Assembly: GCF_014642275.1 (NCBI RefSeq)
Contig: NZ_BMIM01000002.1
Coordinates: 1-64,000 of the forward strand
Length of the DNA: 64,000 bases
Source of the DNA: Flavobacterium lutivivi
Lineage (GTDB): Bacteria; Bacteroidota; Bacteroidia; Flavobacteriales; Flavobacteriaceae
Direction: 5' to 3'
The number at the start of each line of letters is the position of its first letter. Position 1 is the stretch's first letter. Both the position numbers and the translations under genes were made by a program. Below the pieces are notes generated by a model. The model made no database searches. It was not told the origin of the DNA and worked only from the letters and a program-made list of their open reading frames with translations. Below are positions 1 to 8,957 of the stretch, one piece after another.

Positions 1-110
1 TTTGTCGATGGCAACGCATCTGGACCAGTTGTTGATTCGAATCCTTCTGTTTGCGAATATCCCGCAACTGCAAAAAAGAAACTCAACAATAACAAGGTAA
101 TTTTTTTCAT
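1..110 (-). CDS. Secreted protein, N-terminal fragment (cut by window edge)
   Basis: Only the first 36 codons are present, read leftwards from an ATG at 108-110. The fragment starts MKKITLLLLSFFFAVAGYSQ, a clear signal peptide (two Lys, a hydrophobic stretch, then cleavage near YSQ), followed by TEGFESTTGPDALPST. The EGFE start after the signal sequence is common in choice-of-anchor or type IX secretion cargo proteins of Flavobacteria, but the functional part lies outside the window, so no function is assigned. A -7 box for this gene lies at 154-161. The gene is divergent from hflX. Confidence 0.75.
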   Translation of the reverse strand, partial: MKKITLLLLSFFFAVAGYSQTEGFESTTGPDALPST

Positions 111-153
111 AATGAAATTTAGTTGATTGATTAATTTTTTGGGTTTTGAGGCT

Positions 154-161
154 CAAATTTA
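154..161 (-). promoter_or_regulatory. -7 promoter box for the leftward secreted-protein gene
   Basis: The plus strand reads CAAATTTA, which is TAAATTTG on the minus strand and matches the Bacteroidota TAnnTTTG -7 consensus. It sits 44 bases upstream of the start codon. No clear -33 TTG was identified. Confidence 0.5.
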
Positions 162-243
162 GAAAAAATTATGAAAAAAACAGGAATTAATTTTTTTTAA
201 TTAAAATAAATTCGGTTAAAATGGGAATTTTTAGTATAATAAT

Positions 244-251
244 TAATTTTG
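244..251 (+). promoter_or_regulatory. -7 promoter box for hflX
   Basis: TAATTTTG matches TAnnTTTG and lies 17 bases before the hflX ATG, implying a very short 5' leader. Confidence 0.5.
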
Positions 252-268
252 CAACAATAAATTGAAGG

Positions 269-1489
269 ATGTTAGAAAAAGAAAAAACAATTTTTGAAAA
301 AACCGTAATCGTTGGGATTGTAACTCAATCGCAATCTGAGGATAAACTCAATGAGTATCTTGATGAGTTAGAATTCTTAACATTTACAGCTGGTGGAGAA
401 GTCGTTAAAAGGTTTTCTCAAAAAATGGATAAACCAAATCCAAAGACTTTTTTAGGAACTGGTAAAATGGAAGAAATAGCCAATTATGTTAAAAATAATT
501 CTATTTCCACAGTTATTTTTGATGATGAATTATCACCATCGCAGCAAAAAAACATTACTAAGATTCTGGATTGCAAAGTATTAGACAGAACCAATCTAAT
601 TCTTGATATTTTTGCACAAAGAGCCGAAACATCCTATGCTAGAACACAAGTTGAACTGGCTCAATGTCAATATTTATTACCTCGATTATCAGGAATGTGG
701 ACACACCTCGAGAGACAAAAAGGAGGAATTGGGCTTCGCGGACCTGGTGAAACTGAAATTGAAACCGACCGAAGAATTGTTCGTGATAGAATTTCTTTAC
801 TCAAAGAAAAAATCAAAACAATAGACAAACAAATGGCTATTCAAAGAAGCAATAGAGGCGCAATGGTTCGTGTTGCTCTTGTGGGTTATACCAATGTTGG
901 AAAATCTACTTTGATGAATGTTATTAGCAAAAGTGAGGTTTTTGTGGAAAATAAACTTTTTGCTACATTAGACACTACTGTTCGAAAAGTGGTTATAAAA
1001 AACTTACCTTTTTTGCTTTCTGATACCGTAGGTTTTATTAGAAAACTACCTACTCAACTTATTGAATCATTCAAAAGCACGCTGGATGAAGTTCGTGAAG
1101 CCGATTTGTTACTTCATGTAGTAGATATTTCGCATCCCGATTTTGAAGACCACATCAATTCAGTAAATCAAATTTTGCAAGAAATCAAAAGTGCAGACAA
1201 ACCAACAATAATGGTTTTTAACAAAATTGATGCCTACAAACATCTTGTTATAGATTCTGATGATTTAATTACAGAAAAAACCACTAAACATTATACACTC
1301 GATGAATGGAAATCAACTTGGATGAGTTCATTGGGTCAAGAAAACACGTTGTTTATTTCTGCAACAAACAAAGAAAACTTTGAAGAATTCAGAGCCAAAG
1401 TGTATGAAGCTGTTAGGAAAATACACGTTACACGTTTTCCGTACAACAAGTTTTTGTACCCAGATTATAAAGATGCTAAAGAGGAATAA
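269..1489 (+). CDS. hflX: GTPase HflX
   Basis: Ribosome-associated GTPase that in characterised bacteria splits or rescues stalled 70S ribosomes. The 406 residues show the HflX N-terminal domain (with the conserved GTGK around residue 64), the linker rich in ERQKGGIGLRGPGE (about 148-161), and a Ras-like G domain with G1 GYTNVGKST (206-214), G3 DTVGF and G4 NKID. Length is normal for the family. It has its own -7 box just upstream and ends three bases before the stop codon of the convergent outer-membrane gene. Assignment by motif is firm; the cellular role is taken from the family. Confidence 0.96.
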   Translation: MLEKEKTIFEKTVIVGIVTQSQSEDKLNEYLDELEFLTFTAGGEVVKRFSQKMDKPNPKTFLGTGKMEEIANYVKNNSISTVIFDDELSPSQQKNITKILDCKVLDRTNLILDIFAQRAETSYARTQVELAQCQYLLPRLSGMWTHLERQKGGIGLRGPGETEIETDRRIVRDRISLLKEKIKTIDKQMAIQRSNRGAMVRVALVGYTNVGKSTLMNVISKSEVFVENKLFATLDTTVRKVVIKNLPFLLSDTVGFIRKLPTQLIESFKSTLDEVREADLLLHVVDISHPDFEDHINSVNQILQEIKSADKPTIMVFNKIDAYKHLVIDSDDLITEKTTKHYTLDEWKSTWMSSLGQENTLFISATNKENFEEFRAKVYEAVRKIHVTRFPYNKFLYPDYKDAKEE

Positions 1490-1492
1490 GAC

Positions 1493-2281
1493 CTATTGCA
1501 AATAGAAAATATACCCAACATTGAACCAAATGTTCCAATCATTAGCTCTGTTTTCGGTATAAATTTTTGGATCAGGATTTAAGCCATCAACCCAGTTTGA
1601 AAAATAATATTGAACTCGCAAATCAACCATTAAATCTGAAAGTTCCGTAAGTTTATATCTTGTTCCTACACTGCTAACGATTGACCAAACAGTTCCTGCT
1701 TTATTAGTTGTAGCGTTGTAATACTTAATAGGCGTAGATATTGGAGTATTCAACGGACCAAGTGTTGATGAAGCCTCAGGATCATAAAAACTGAATTGCC
1801 CACCAAGACTAATAAAAGGTGCCCAAGCTCCAATGGTTGAAGAAAAATCTCTGATACTCAATGGATAATATTCCAATTGCATACCAATATTGGTAACCGC
1901 AGTACTTCCTCTCATAGCTCTTAATTGATCAGCAAACAAGGAAGTTTTCTTTGGATCAACCCATTTACCAAAATGTTGCAACTTTGTTTTATTGTATGAA
2001 AGTTCACTTCTTAGCTTGAAGTGGTCATTGAAATACGTTTCTGGTGTATAACAGTTACATTCTGCTCTATATGAAAAATTAAGATAGTGAATCAACCCAA
2101 TCCCATAACCTGTATTACCAGAGTTTGTTTCAAAGTCATGTCTTTCACCATAGTCAGACTGAAAAGCAACTGGACCAGCAATTACTCCTATTTCATGTGA
2201 AAAACCAAACTGTGCTTTGGCTGAATTTGACAATCCAAGCAAAAAAGCAAAAACGATAATAAAATATTTGGGCGTTTGCAT
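1493..2281 (-). CDS. Outer-membrane beta-barrel-like protein, THC0290_0291-type
   Basis: A protein of about 262 residues with a signal peptide (MQTPKYFIIVFAFLLGLSNS, then AKAQ), many aromatic and Gly residues in alternating patterns, and a C-terminus ending in aromatic-rich strands (WNIWFNVGYIFYLQ), all as in small outer-membrane barrels. It resembles the flavobacterial family annotated as THC0290_0291, of unknown function; that name is from memory. The reading frame opens at 2305, but a -7 box overlaps that position (2303-2310), so translation most likely begins at the ATG whose complement is 2279-2281, which is also where the signal peptide starts. It is divergent from gdhA. Confidence 0.7.
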   Translation of the reverse strand: MQTPKYFIIVFAFLLGLSNSAKAQFGFSHEIGVIAGPVAFQSDYGERHDFETNSGNTGYGIGLIHYLNFSYRAECNCYTPETYFNDHFKLRSELSYNKTKLQHFGKWVDPKKTSLFADQLRAMRGSTAVTNIGMQLEYYPLSIRDFSSTIGAWAPFISLGGQFSFYDPEASSTLGPLNTPISTPIKYYNATTNKAGTVWSIVSSVGTRYKLTELSDLMVDLRVQYYFSNWVDGLNPDPKIYTENRANDWNIWFNVGYIFYLQ

Positions 2282-2302
2282 ACTATTTAATTCATTTCTC
2301 GA

Positions 2303-2310
2303 CAAATATA
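2303..2310 (-). promoter_or_regulatory. -7 promoter box fixing the start of the outer-membrane gene
   Basis: The minus strand reads TATATTTG, a perfect TAnnTTTG. It lies 21 bases upstream of the ATG at 2281 and overlaps the alternative upstream ATG (2305), which therefore could hardly be translated from this transcript. Confidence 0.55.
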
Positions 2311-2485
2311 TAAAAACATCATTCAGAATTAAAATAATTTCAAAATTTGTTCATTTTTATCACTTTTTCTTAATCTACAAACCTCAAAATTGCTATTGAT
2401 GTTTGCCAAAACAACTCTTTTTTCAGCTAAATCAAAGCAACAAACAACAAATTAAAAAAAACATCTACTATATTTTAATAAAATG

Positions 2486-2493
2486 TATATTTG
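2486..2493 (+). promoter_or_regulatory. -7 promoter box for gdhA
   Basis: TATATTTG matches TAnnTTTG 48 bases upstream of the gdhA ATG. No TTG was seen at the expected -33 distance. Confidence 0.5.
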
Positions 2494-2541
2494 CCTGACT
2501 TTACGAAAACGATTTAAACAAACAAATTACAAATTAATATT

Positions 2542-3885
2542 ATGTCACAAAGTGTTAATGCTTTTTTAGAAGCTGTTGCTAAAAGAAATGGGAATGAACC
2601 TGAATTTATGCAGGCAGTAAAAGAAGTTGCAGAAACAGTAATTCCTTTTATTGAAAATAATAAAAAATACCAAAACAAAATGCTTTTGGAAAGAATGGTC
2701 GAGCCAGAACGTGTAATTATGTTCCGCGTAACTTGGATAGATGATGCTGGAAATACTCAAGTAAATAGAGGTTACAGAATTCAAATGAACTCGGCAATTG
2801 GACCATACAAAGGTGGTATTCGTTTTCATCCTTCGGTAAATTTGAGTATTTTGAAATTCTTGGCGTTTGAACAAGTATTTAAAAACTCATTAACAACACT
2901 ACCAATGGGTGGTGGAAAAGGTGGTTCTGATTTTGATCCAAAAGGAAAATCAGATAACGAAATCATGAAATTCTGTCAAGCATTTATGACGGAGTTGTCT
3001 AAACACATTGGTGCAGATACTGACGTTCCTGCTGGAGATATTGGAGTTGGCGGAAGAGAAGTTGGCTATATGTTTGGTCAATATAAAAGATTAAGAAACG
3101 AATTTACAGGAGTATTAACTGGAAAAGGAATCACATTTGGAGGTTCGTTAATTCGTCCTGAAGCTACAGGATATGGCGATGTATATTTTGCACAAAGCAT
3201 GCTAGCAACAAAAGGTCAATCATTTGAAGGAAAAACAGTTGTTGTTTCTGGTTCAGGAAATGTTGCTCAATATGCTATAGAAAAAGCTACTCAACTTGGT
3301 GGAAAAGTTGTTACTGCTTCAGATTCGTCAGGGTATATTTATGATGCAGATGGTATAAATGCTGAAAAATTAGCATATATCATGGAAATCAAAAATGTAA
3401 ACTACGGAAGAATTTCTGATTACTTAAACAAATATCCAAATGCAAAATTTGTAGCAGGAAAACGTCCATGGGAAGTAAAATGTGATGTAGCTTTACCTTG
3501 TGCTACTCAAAATGAATTAAACGGAGAAGAAGCTCAAATGCTTGTAAACAATGGTTGTATCTGTGTTGCTGAAGGTGCAAATATGCCTTCAACTCCAGAA
3601 GCTATTGAAGTATTCCACAAATCAAAAATATTATTTGCTCCAGGAAAAGCATCAAATGCTGGTGGAGTTGCTACTTCTGGTTTAGAAATGTCTCAAAACT
3701 CTCTACGCCTTAGCTGGACAAGAGAAGAAGTAGATGAAAGATTAAAAAGAATCATGGCCGATATTCATGAGTCATGTGTAAAATATGGTTCCGATGGAAG
3801 CGGATACGTTGATTACGTTAAAGGTGCCAACGTTGCTGGCTTCGTAAAAGTTGCTGATGCTATGCTTGCCCAAGGAGTCGTGTAA
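2542..3885 (+). CDS. gdhA: NADP-type glutamate dehydrogenase
   Basis: Interconverts 2-oxoglutarate plus ammonium and glutamate, linking carbon and nitrogen metabolism in the cytoplasm. The 447 residues match the hexameric 50-kDa class. The active-site loop PMGGGKGGSDFDP (about 119-131) carries the catalytic Lys, VPAGDIGVGGREVGYM follows, and the Rossmann dinucleotide-binding motif appears as VVVSGSGNVAQYA. The length and the GGSDFDPKGKSD loop suit the NADP-dependent assimilatory type, but cofactor preference cannot be proven from sequence. Monocistronic: own -7 box and a strong terminator directly downstream. Confidence 0.96.
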   Translation: MSQSVNAFLEAVAKRNGNEPEFMQAVKEVAETVIPFIENNKKYQNKMLLERMVEPERVIMFRVTWIDDAGNTQVNRGYRIQMNSAIGPYKGGIRFHPSVNLSILKFLAFEQVFKNSLTTLPMGGGKGGSDFDPKGKSDNEIMKFCQAFMTELSKHIGADTDVPAGDIGVGGREVGYMFGQYKRLRNEFTGVLTGKGITFGGSLIRPEATGYGDVYFAQSMLATKGQSFEGKTVVVSGSGNVAQYAIEKATQLGGKVVTASDSSGYIYDADGINAEKLAYIMEIKNVNYGRISDYLNKYPNAKFVAGKRPWEVKCDVALPCATQNELNGEEAQMLVNNGCICVAEGANMPSTPEAIEVFHKSKILFAPGKASNAGGVATSGLEMSQNSLRLSWTREEVDERLKRIMADIHESCVKYGSDGSGYVDYVKGANVAGFVKVADAMLAQGVV

Positions 3886-3906
3886 TAATTATAACCAACC
3901 AAAACG

Positions 3907-3933
3907 AAAATGCCTCAATTGAGGCATTTTTTA
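3907..3933 (+). terminator. Rho-independent terminator after gdhA
   Basis: A perfect 24-base palindrome built on TGCCTCAATTGAGGCA with A and T flanks, starting 22 bases after the gdhA stop codon and followed by a T-rich run. Confidence 0.8.
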
Positions 3934-3969
3934 TTTAAAACATATTAAAGTTTATCTTTTTGCGTTATA

Positions 3970-3977
3970 TATATTTG
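3970..3977 (+). promoter_or_regulatory. -7 promoter box for porZ
   Basis: TATATTTG matches the TAnnTTTG consensus, 15 bases before the porZ ATG. It probably drives porZ-recO and perhaps the two following genes. Confidence 0.5.
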
Positions 3978-3992
3978 TAATCAAATAATTTT

Positions 3993-6287
3993 ATGAAAAA
4001 CCTATTCCATTTATTGACTACATTTTGCTTTCTCTTGGGTTTTGGTCAAGAAAATCTACAATGGAAAGGCTATTTTTCATTCAATCAAGTAAAAGATTTA
4101 TCTGAATCTTCAAACAGAGTTTTTGTTGCTGCCGAAAATGCCATTTTTACTAAAAACTTTGCAACAGGAGAAGTAAGAACCTCAACTACTCTTCAAGGTT
4201 TATCTGGCGAAACAATTACGGCCATGTATCATAGCGATGCATTCAACAGAACTGTTCTTGGATATCAAAATGGGTTGATGGTAGTTATCAACGATTCTGA
4301 TGGAAGCGTTTTAAATGTGGTTGATATTATCAATAAATCAATTCCAAATAACATTAAAAGAGTAAATCATTTTTTTGAATATAACGGAATACTCTATGTA
4401 TCGTGTGATTTTGGTATAGTACAATATAAATTGTCAACTCTAGAATTTGGTGATACCTATTATATTGGTCCAAATGGTCAAGAGATTAAAATTCATCAAA
4501 CCACTGTTTTCAATAACGAAATTTATGCCGTTTCGCAATACAATGGCATTCTTAAAGCTAACATAAATAATCCTAATCTGATTGATTTTGCGCAATGGCA
4601 AACTTGGGATTCTGGTTCATGGAATGGAATAGTTTCTTTTAATAATCAAATTTATGCTTCAAACAACAACAATCGATTGTACAGAAATAATGGTGGTGGA
4701 TTTGTAGAAGTTTTAAATGTTGGTCAACCCATTTTAGACCTGAGAACTTTTGGTGAAAATATGATTCTTACTTCTGCGAACCATGTTTATGTATTCAACT
4801 CATCTGGAATTCAATCGGCACATATTCAATCTACATTGATAACTGAAGAAACCGTATCGTTTACTTGTGCAACCGTTCAGAATAATACAATATATATAGG
4901 TACAGATGATAATAGTTTAATTAGTCTTCCTCTGAACACTAATGACTATGAAATTATTATGCCTGATGGACCAAGTAGAAATAAAATTTTCTCTATTTCA
5001 TTTTATTCAAATACTCTTTGGGCTGTGTATGGTGGTTATGACATTTCGTATAATCCCTACACGTATATTGGTTACAATTTAACTCAATTTGGAGTTAGTA
5101 AATTATTTGAAAATCAATGGAAAAACATTCCCTACAGCGAAATGCTTGGCGCTAAATCCATATCTCGAATAACTATTAATCCCAATGATGCAAATCAAGT
5201 TTTTGCAAGTTCTTATCATAATGGTTTAGTAAAAATTGAAAGTGATGTTCCTACAGAATTACTCAATGGAACCAACTCGGGTTTAGAAAGTTTAGTAAGT
5301 GGAAATTTAACCGAAGCCATTAGAATAGGTCCAACTACATTTGACAAAAATGGCAATATGTGGGTTGCAAATGCCAGAGTAAAAAATGGGTTAAAAGTAT
5401 TGAAAACCAATAATCAATGGCAGTCTTTCAATATGGAAAACATTTTGCAAGACTACAGCTCAAATGGTGATTATGCTGCATTACTTGTCGATAAAAACGG
5501 AACAAAGTGGATGGCTTCCAATAATGATGGGGTTATTGCTTTTAACGAAACGGCAAATGAGTTCAAAAAGATTATGGAAGGAGAAGATGCCGGAAACCTT
5601 CCTTCCAATGATGTTAGAGCAATAGCCATTGACAATAGAAGTCAACTTTGGATTGGAACTAACAAAGGCTTAAGAGTTCTTTCTAGTATTGCTGCCTACA
5701 ACAGTGATAATCAAATGAAAGCTAATTCAATTATCATTTTAGAAGACGGATTAGCCCAGGAATTACTCTACGAACAATTTATTACAGACATAAAAGTTGA
5801 TGGTTCAAACAGAAAATGGATTGGAACTGCGGACTCTGGAGTGTTTTTGTTTTCATCCGATGGGCAAAAAACAATTTATCATTTCACCAAAGATAATTCT
5901 CCATTACCTAGCAATACCATTACCGATATTGATATAAATGACGAAACAGGCGAAATCTTTTTTGCAACTGAAAAAGGAATGGTTTCTTTTTTAGGAACAT
6001 CTACAAAACCTTCAGATAATTTAGATAACGTATATGTTTATCCAAACCCAGTTCGACCAGAGTTTGTAGGAACAGTAAAAATTGCTGGTTTAGTTTCAAA
6101 AGCCAATATCAAAATAACCGATATTGGAGGAAATTTGGTTTATGAAACCACTTCCGAAGGTGGAACAATAGAATGGGATACAACTGCTTTCGGAAAATAC
6201 AAAGTTGCTTCTGGTGTATATATGATATTTGTTGCCTCTGAAGATGGTTCAGAAACTACCGTAAAAAAAGTAATGATTGTTAGATAA
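3993..6287 (+). CDS. porZ: Type IX secretion system protein PorZ
   Basis: PorZ is part of the cell-surface attachment complex (with PorU, PorV, PorQ) that cleaves and anchors type IX cargo. The 764 residues start with a signal peptide (MKNLFHLLTTFCFLLGFGQ). They continue with beta-propeller repeats of the two-component-regulator type, recognisable from recurring KWMASNNDGV, QLWIGTNKGL and RKWIGTADSGV blades. The last 85 residues or so (VYVYPNPV onward, ending VKKVMIVR) form a type A C-terminal sorting domain. PorZ itself carrying a CTD is typical. The gene sits 5 bases upstream of recO, an arrangement I recall from flavobacterial genomes. The main alternative would be another propeller protein with a sorting domain. 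Confidence 0.88.
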   Translation: MKNLFHLLTTFCFLLGFGQENLQWKGYFSFNQVKDLSESSNRVFVAAENAIFTKNFATGEVRTSTTLQGLSGETITAMYHSDAFNRTVLGYQNGLMVVINDSDGSVLNVVDIINKSIPNNIKRVNHFFEYNGILYVSCDFGIVQYKLSTLEFGDTYYIGPNGQEIKIHQTTVFNNEIYAVSQYNGILKANINNPNLIDFAQWQTWDSGSWNGIVSFNNQIYASNNNNRLYRNNGGGFVEVLNVGQPILDLRTFGENMILTSANHVYVFNSSGIQSAHIQSTLITEETVSFTCATVQNNTIYIGTDDNSLISLPLNTNDYEIIMPDGPSRNKIFSISFYSNTLWAVYGGYDISYNPYTYIGYNLTQFGVSKLFENQWKNIPYSEMLGAKSISRITINPNDANQVFASSYHNGLVKIESDVPTELLNGTNSGLESLVSGNLTEAIRIGPTTFDKNGNMWVANARVKNGLKVLKTNNQWQSFNMENILQDYSSNGDYAALLVDKNGTKWMASNNDGVIAFNETANEFKKIMEGEDAGNLPSNDVRAIAIDNRSQLWIGTNKGLRVLSSIAAYNSDNQMKANSIIILEDGLAQELLYEQFITDIKVDGSNRKWIGTADSGVFLFSSDGQKTIYHFTKDNSPLPSNTITDIDINDETGEIFFATEKGMVSFLGTSTKPSDNLDNVYVYPNPVRPEFVGTVKIAGLVSKANIKITDIGGNLVYETTSEGGTIEWDTTAFGKYKVASGVYMIFVASEDGSETTVKKVMIVR

Positions 6288-6292
6288 TTAGA

Positions 6293-7006
6293 ATGCTAAT
6301 AAAAACCAAAGCTATTGTAATTTCTTCTTTAAAATATCAAGAAAAATCATTGATAGTAAAGTGTTTTACGCAATCTGATGGATTAAAAAGTTATTTTGTT
6401 CCCAATGCCTTTTCGGCTAAAAAATCAAACCAAAAAATAGCCTATTTTCAGCCTTTGACTATTCTGGAAATTGAAGCAAATCACAAGAATAAAGGAACTC
6501 TTGAGCATTTCAAAGAAATTAAATTAGCACATAATTACCAGAGCATTCCTTTTGAAATTACTAAAAGCACTATTGTTCTTTTCCTCTCCGAAATTTTACA
6601 TTACAGTTTCAAAGAAGATGGAAATAATGAAACTCTTTTTATTTTTCTCGAAACCGCATTGCTTTGGCTCGATAATCATGATGATATTTCAAATTTTCAC
6701 CTGATACTTCTATTGGAGTTGACGAAATTTCTTGGGTTCTACCCTCAAATTCCAAAAAATGAAAGCAATTATTTTGAAATGATTGAAGGAGTTTTCACTG
6801 AATACAACGGAGTAAGCTGTCTAACTGAAAATGAAACCATTTTGCTGAAAAAACTAATGGAACTTAAGCTCGATAATTCCCAAAAACTTTTCACGGTAAA
6901 TGAAAGACAAAATTTACTCAAAATCATCGTCGATTACTATTCTATACATATAGAAAATTTTAAAAAACCTAAATCTTTAACCGTTTTAAAAGATGTTTTT
7001 GCTTAA
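6293..7006 (+). CDS. recO: DNA repair protein RecO
   Basis: RecO helps load RecA onto gapped DNA in the RecFOR pathway. The 237-residue protein starts with the OB-fold pattern MLIKTKAIVISSLKYQEKSLIVKCFTQ and continues with a helical domain ending LLKIIVDYYSIHIENF; length is normal. The zinc-finger cysteines present in some RecO proteins are absent here. It lies 5 bases after porZ. The last 44 bases of the gene, including the stop codon and one following base, are duplicated exactly at 10919-10963. Confidence 0.93.
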   Translation: MLIKTKAIVISSLKYQEKSLIVKCFTQSDGLKSYFVPNAFSAKKSNQKIAYFQPLTILEIEANHKNKGTLEHFKEIKLAHNYQSIPFEITKSTIVLFLSEILHYSFKEDGNNETLFIFLETALLWLDNHDDISNFHLILLLELTKFLGFYPQIPKNESNYFEMIEGVFTEYNGVSCLTENETILLKKLMELKLDNSQKLFTVNERQNLLKIIVDYYSIHIENFKKPKSLTVLKDVFA

Positions 7007-7007
7007 A
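6963..7007 (+). repeat. 45-bp direct repeat, copy A (recO 3' end)
   Basis: This is the natural end of recO (…LKDVFA, stop) plus one base. An identical 45-base copy lies at 10919-10963 in the same orientation. The two copies enclose exactly the two DUF3857 genes. Confidence 0.95.
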
Positions 7008-7073
7008 GAGTTTTTTTCATAATTTTTGTGTTATTTAGCACAATTCATAGAATTTATTTTAAATACAGTCAAA

Positions 7074-8957
7074 ATGACCTCACTTAATAAATTAAAGATT
7101 TTTGTTTTTCTTTTTAGCTTCATTACCGGAATTGGGCAAAATACAAAGCCAAAATCATATATCATTAAAAAAGAAGACAATTATATTATTGATTTAAAAA
7201 GTGATAAACTTTCAATAGTCTTATTTTCTGAAGAACAAAAATGGGTTGGAGACAAAGACAATATTTATGTAAACCATAACCGCATTGATTATTCAAGCGC
7301 ATTTGAAGAGATAAGCGATATTGAAGCCTACAGCATTTCTCCTGAAAATAAAAAAGAAAAAGTTAAATATATACAAACCGAAGATCGTCAAATAGATGCT
7401 ATTTTCTATCATGACATGAAATTCAAATACTATTCATTCCCTAACTTAAAAGAAGGTTCACAAACTTATTCTTCATATAGGAAAACGTTTAAAGTGCCAC
7501 AATTGTTGGACACTTACTATTTTAAAGACAATATTGATTGTAAAGAATCCAAAGTAACCCTAAAAGTATCCAACAAAGTTGAAATTGGTTATGTTTTACA
7601 AGGATACGATACCGATTTGATTCAATTTTCAACAGTAAAAGAAGGCGATTACACCATTTACACATGGCAATTGCTCAATAGCACTAAAGTTGATTACTAT
7701 GAAGATGCTCCAAATCCATCCTACTTTTTACCACATTTAATTTTTTACATCAAAAACTACACTGCCAACACAGGTAAACAAGAAGTTTTAGGTTCTATAG
7801 AAAATTTATATAAATACTATTATCAAACCATTAAAGACATCAACAAAACTGATCAAACTGCATTAAAAAATCAAACCGAAACATTAACTAAAGGTCTTAA
7901 AACCAATTCAGAAAAAGTAAAAGCCATTTTTGACTTTGTTCAAACCAAAATTCATTATGTAGCTTTTGAAGATGGAATGGGCGGATTTGTTCCAAGAGAA
8001 GCTGCCGATGTTTTTCAAAAAAAATATGGCGATTGTAAAGACATGGCTAATTTGCTAAACGAAATGTTGCATTATGCTAATATCGAGTCCTACATTGCAT
8101 GGATTGGAACACGTCACAACAATTACACTTATGAAGCAGTCCCAACTCCAATAGTAGATAATCACATGATAACAGTGGCCAAAGTTGATGATAAATATAT
8201 TTTTCTTGATGCAACTGGTCAATTTACAGCTTTTCCTTCGTTTACTCCGTTTATTCAAGGGAAACAAGCATTGTTGAAAATTGATGCAAACAATTATAAA
8301 ATAATTTCAGTTCCAATAATTGCTCCCGAAGAAAATAACCATAGTGGATTAATTCAATACCGTTTTGAGAATAATAAATTAATTGGTAAAGCTGAATTTA
8401 AACTAAAAGGTTACAACAAATCGCGTTTTTTAGGAGTTTACAAATCTGCTATTGATAAAAATAAAGTACTAAACGAGTATCTTTCTCGTTTTATTAAAAA
8501 TTTAAGCGCTTCCAATGTTGAAGTTCAAAACGATAACTTATCTCAAAATCCATTAGAAATAAAACATAGTTTTGAACTTGAAAAATGGGCAAAACAAATC
8601 GACAATCAAATTATTTTTAAACCTATTTTGTTGTTTCCGTTTTCAAACGAGCAAATTGATGAAGATAAAAGAAAAGTGCCTTTAGAGTTTGATTTTAAAA
8701 AATCATTTGATTTCGAATATGAAATAACATTATCAAAAGATTATAAATTGGAATTCGTACCTGAAAATTATACATTTTCAAATGAATTACTACAGGTGAA
8801 TATCAACTATAATCTAAAAAACGATAAATTAATAGTAACACAAAACTTAAAATTAAACAAATTACTATTAGAAAAAAACAATTTTTCAGATTGGAATGCC
8901 GCCATTAAAAGCATAACAAAACAGTATAATCAAAACATTATTTTTACTAAAATATGA
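7074..8957 (+). CDS. DUF3857 / transglutaminase-like protein, catalytic triad intact
   Basis: A protein of about 627 residues with a signal peptide (MTSLNKLKIFVFLFSFITG, then IGQ), probably periplasmic. The middle carries a DUF3857-type region and a transglutaminase core. The core shows GDCKD with Cys321, DNHMI with His364 and LDATG with Asp379, the Cys-His-Asp triad of the superfamily. Such proteins may act as proteases, cross-linkers or amide hydrolases; the substrate is unknown. The frame is open from 7026, but the signal peptide indicates the ATG at 7074. Its last bases overlap the next gene by four (ATGA), so the two are translationally coupled. Both genes lie between the 45-bp repeats. 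Confidence 0.8.
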   Translation: MTSLNKLKIFVFLFSFITGIGQNTKPKSYIIKKEDNYIIDLKSDKLSIVLFSEEQKWVGDKDNIYVNHNRIDYSSAFEEISDIEAYSISPENKKEKVKYIQTEDRQIDAIFYHDMKFKYYSFPNLKEGSQTYSSYRKTFKVPQLLDTYYFKDNIDCKESKVTLKVSNKVEIGYVLQGYDTDLIQFSTVKEGDYTIYTWQLLNSTKVDYYEDAPNPSYFLPHLIFYIKNYTANTGKQEVLGSIENLYKYYYQTIKDINKTDQTALKNQTETLTKGLKTNSEKVKAIFDFVQTKIHYVAFEDGMGGFVPREAADVFQKKYGDCKDMANLLNEMLHYANIESYIAWIGTRHNNYTYEAVPTPIVDNHMITVAKVDDKYIFLDATGQFTAFPSFTPFIQGKQALLKIDANNYKIISVPIIAPEENNHSGLIQYRFENNKLIGKAEFKLKGYNKSRFLGVYKSAIDKNKVLNEYLSRFIKNLSASNVEVQNDNLSQNPLEIKHSFELEKWAKQIDNQIIFKPILLFPFSNEQIDEDKRKVPLEFDFKKSFDFEYEITLSKDYKLEFVPENYTFSNELLQVNINYNLKNDKLIVTQNLKLNKLLLEKNNFSDWNAAIKSITKQYNQNIIFTKI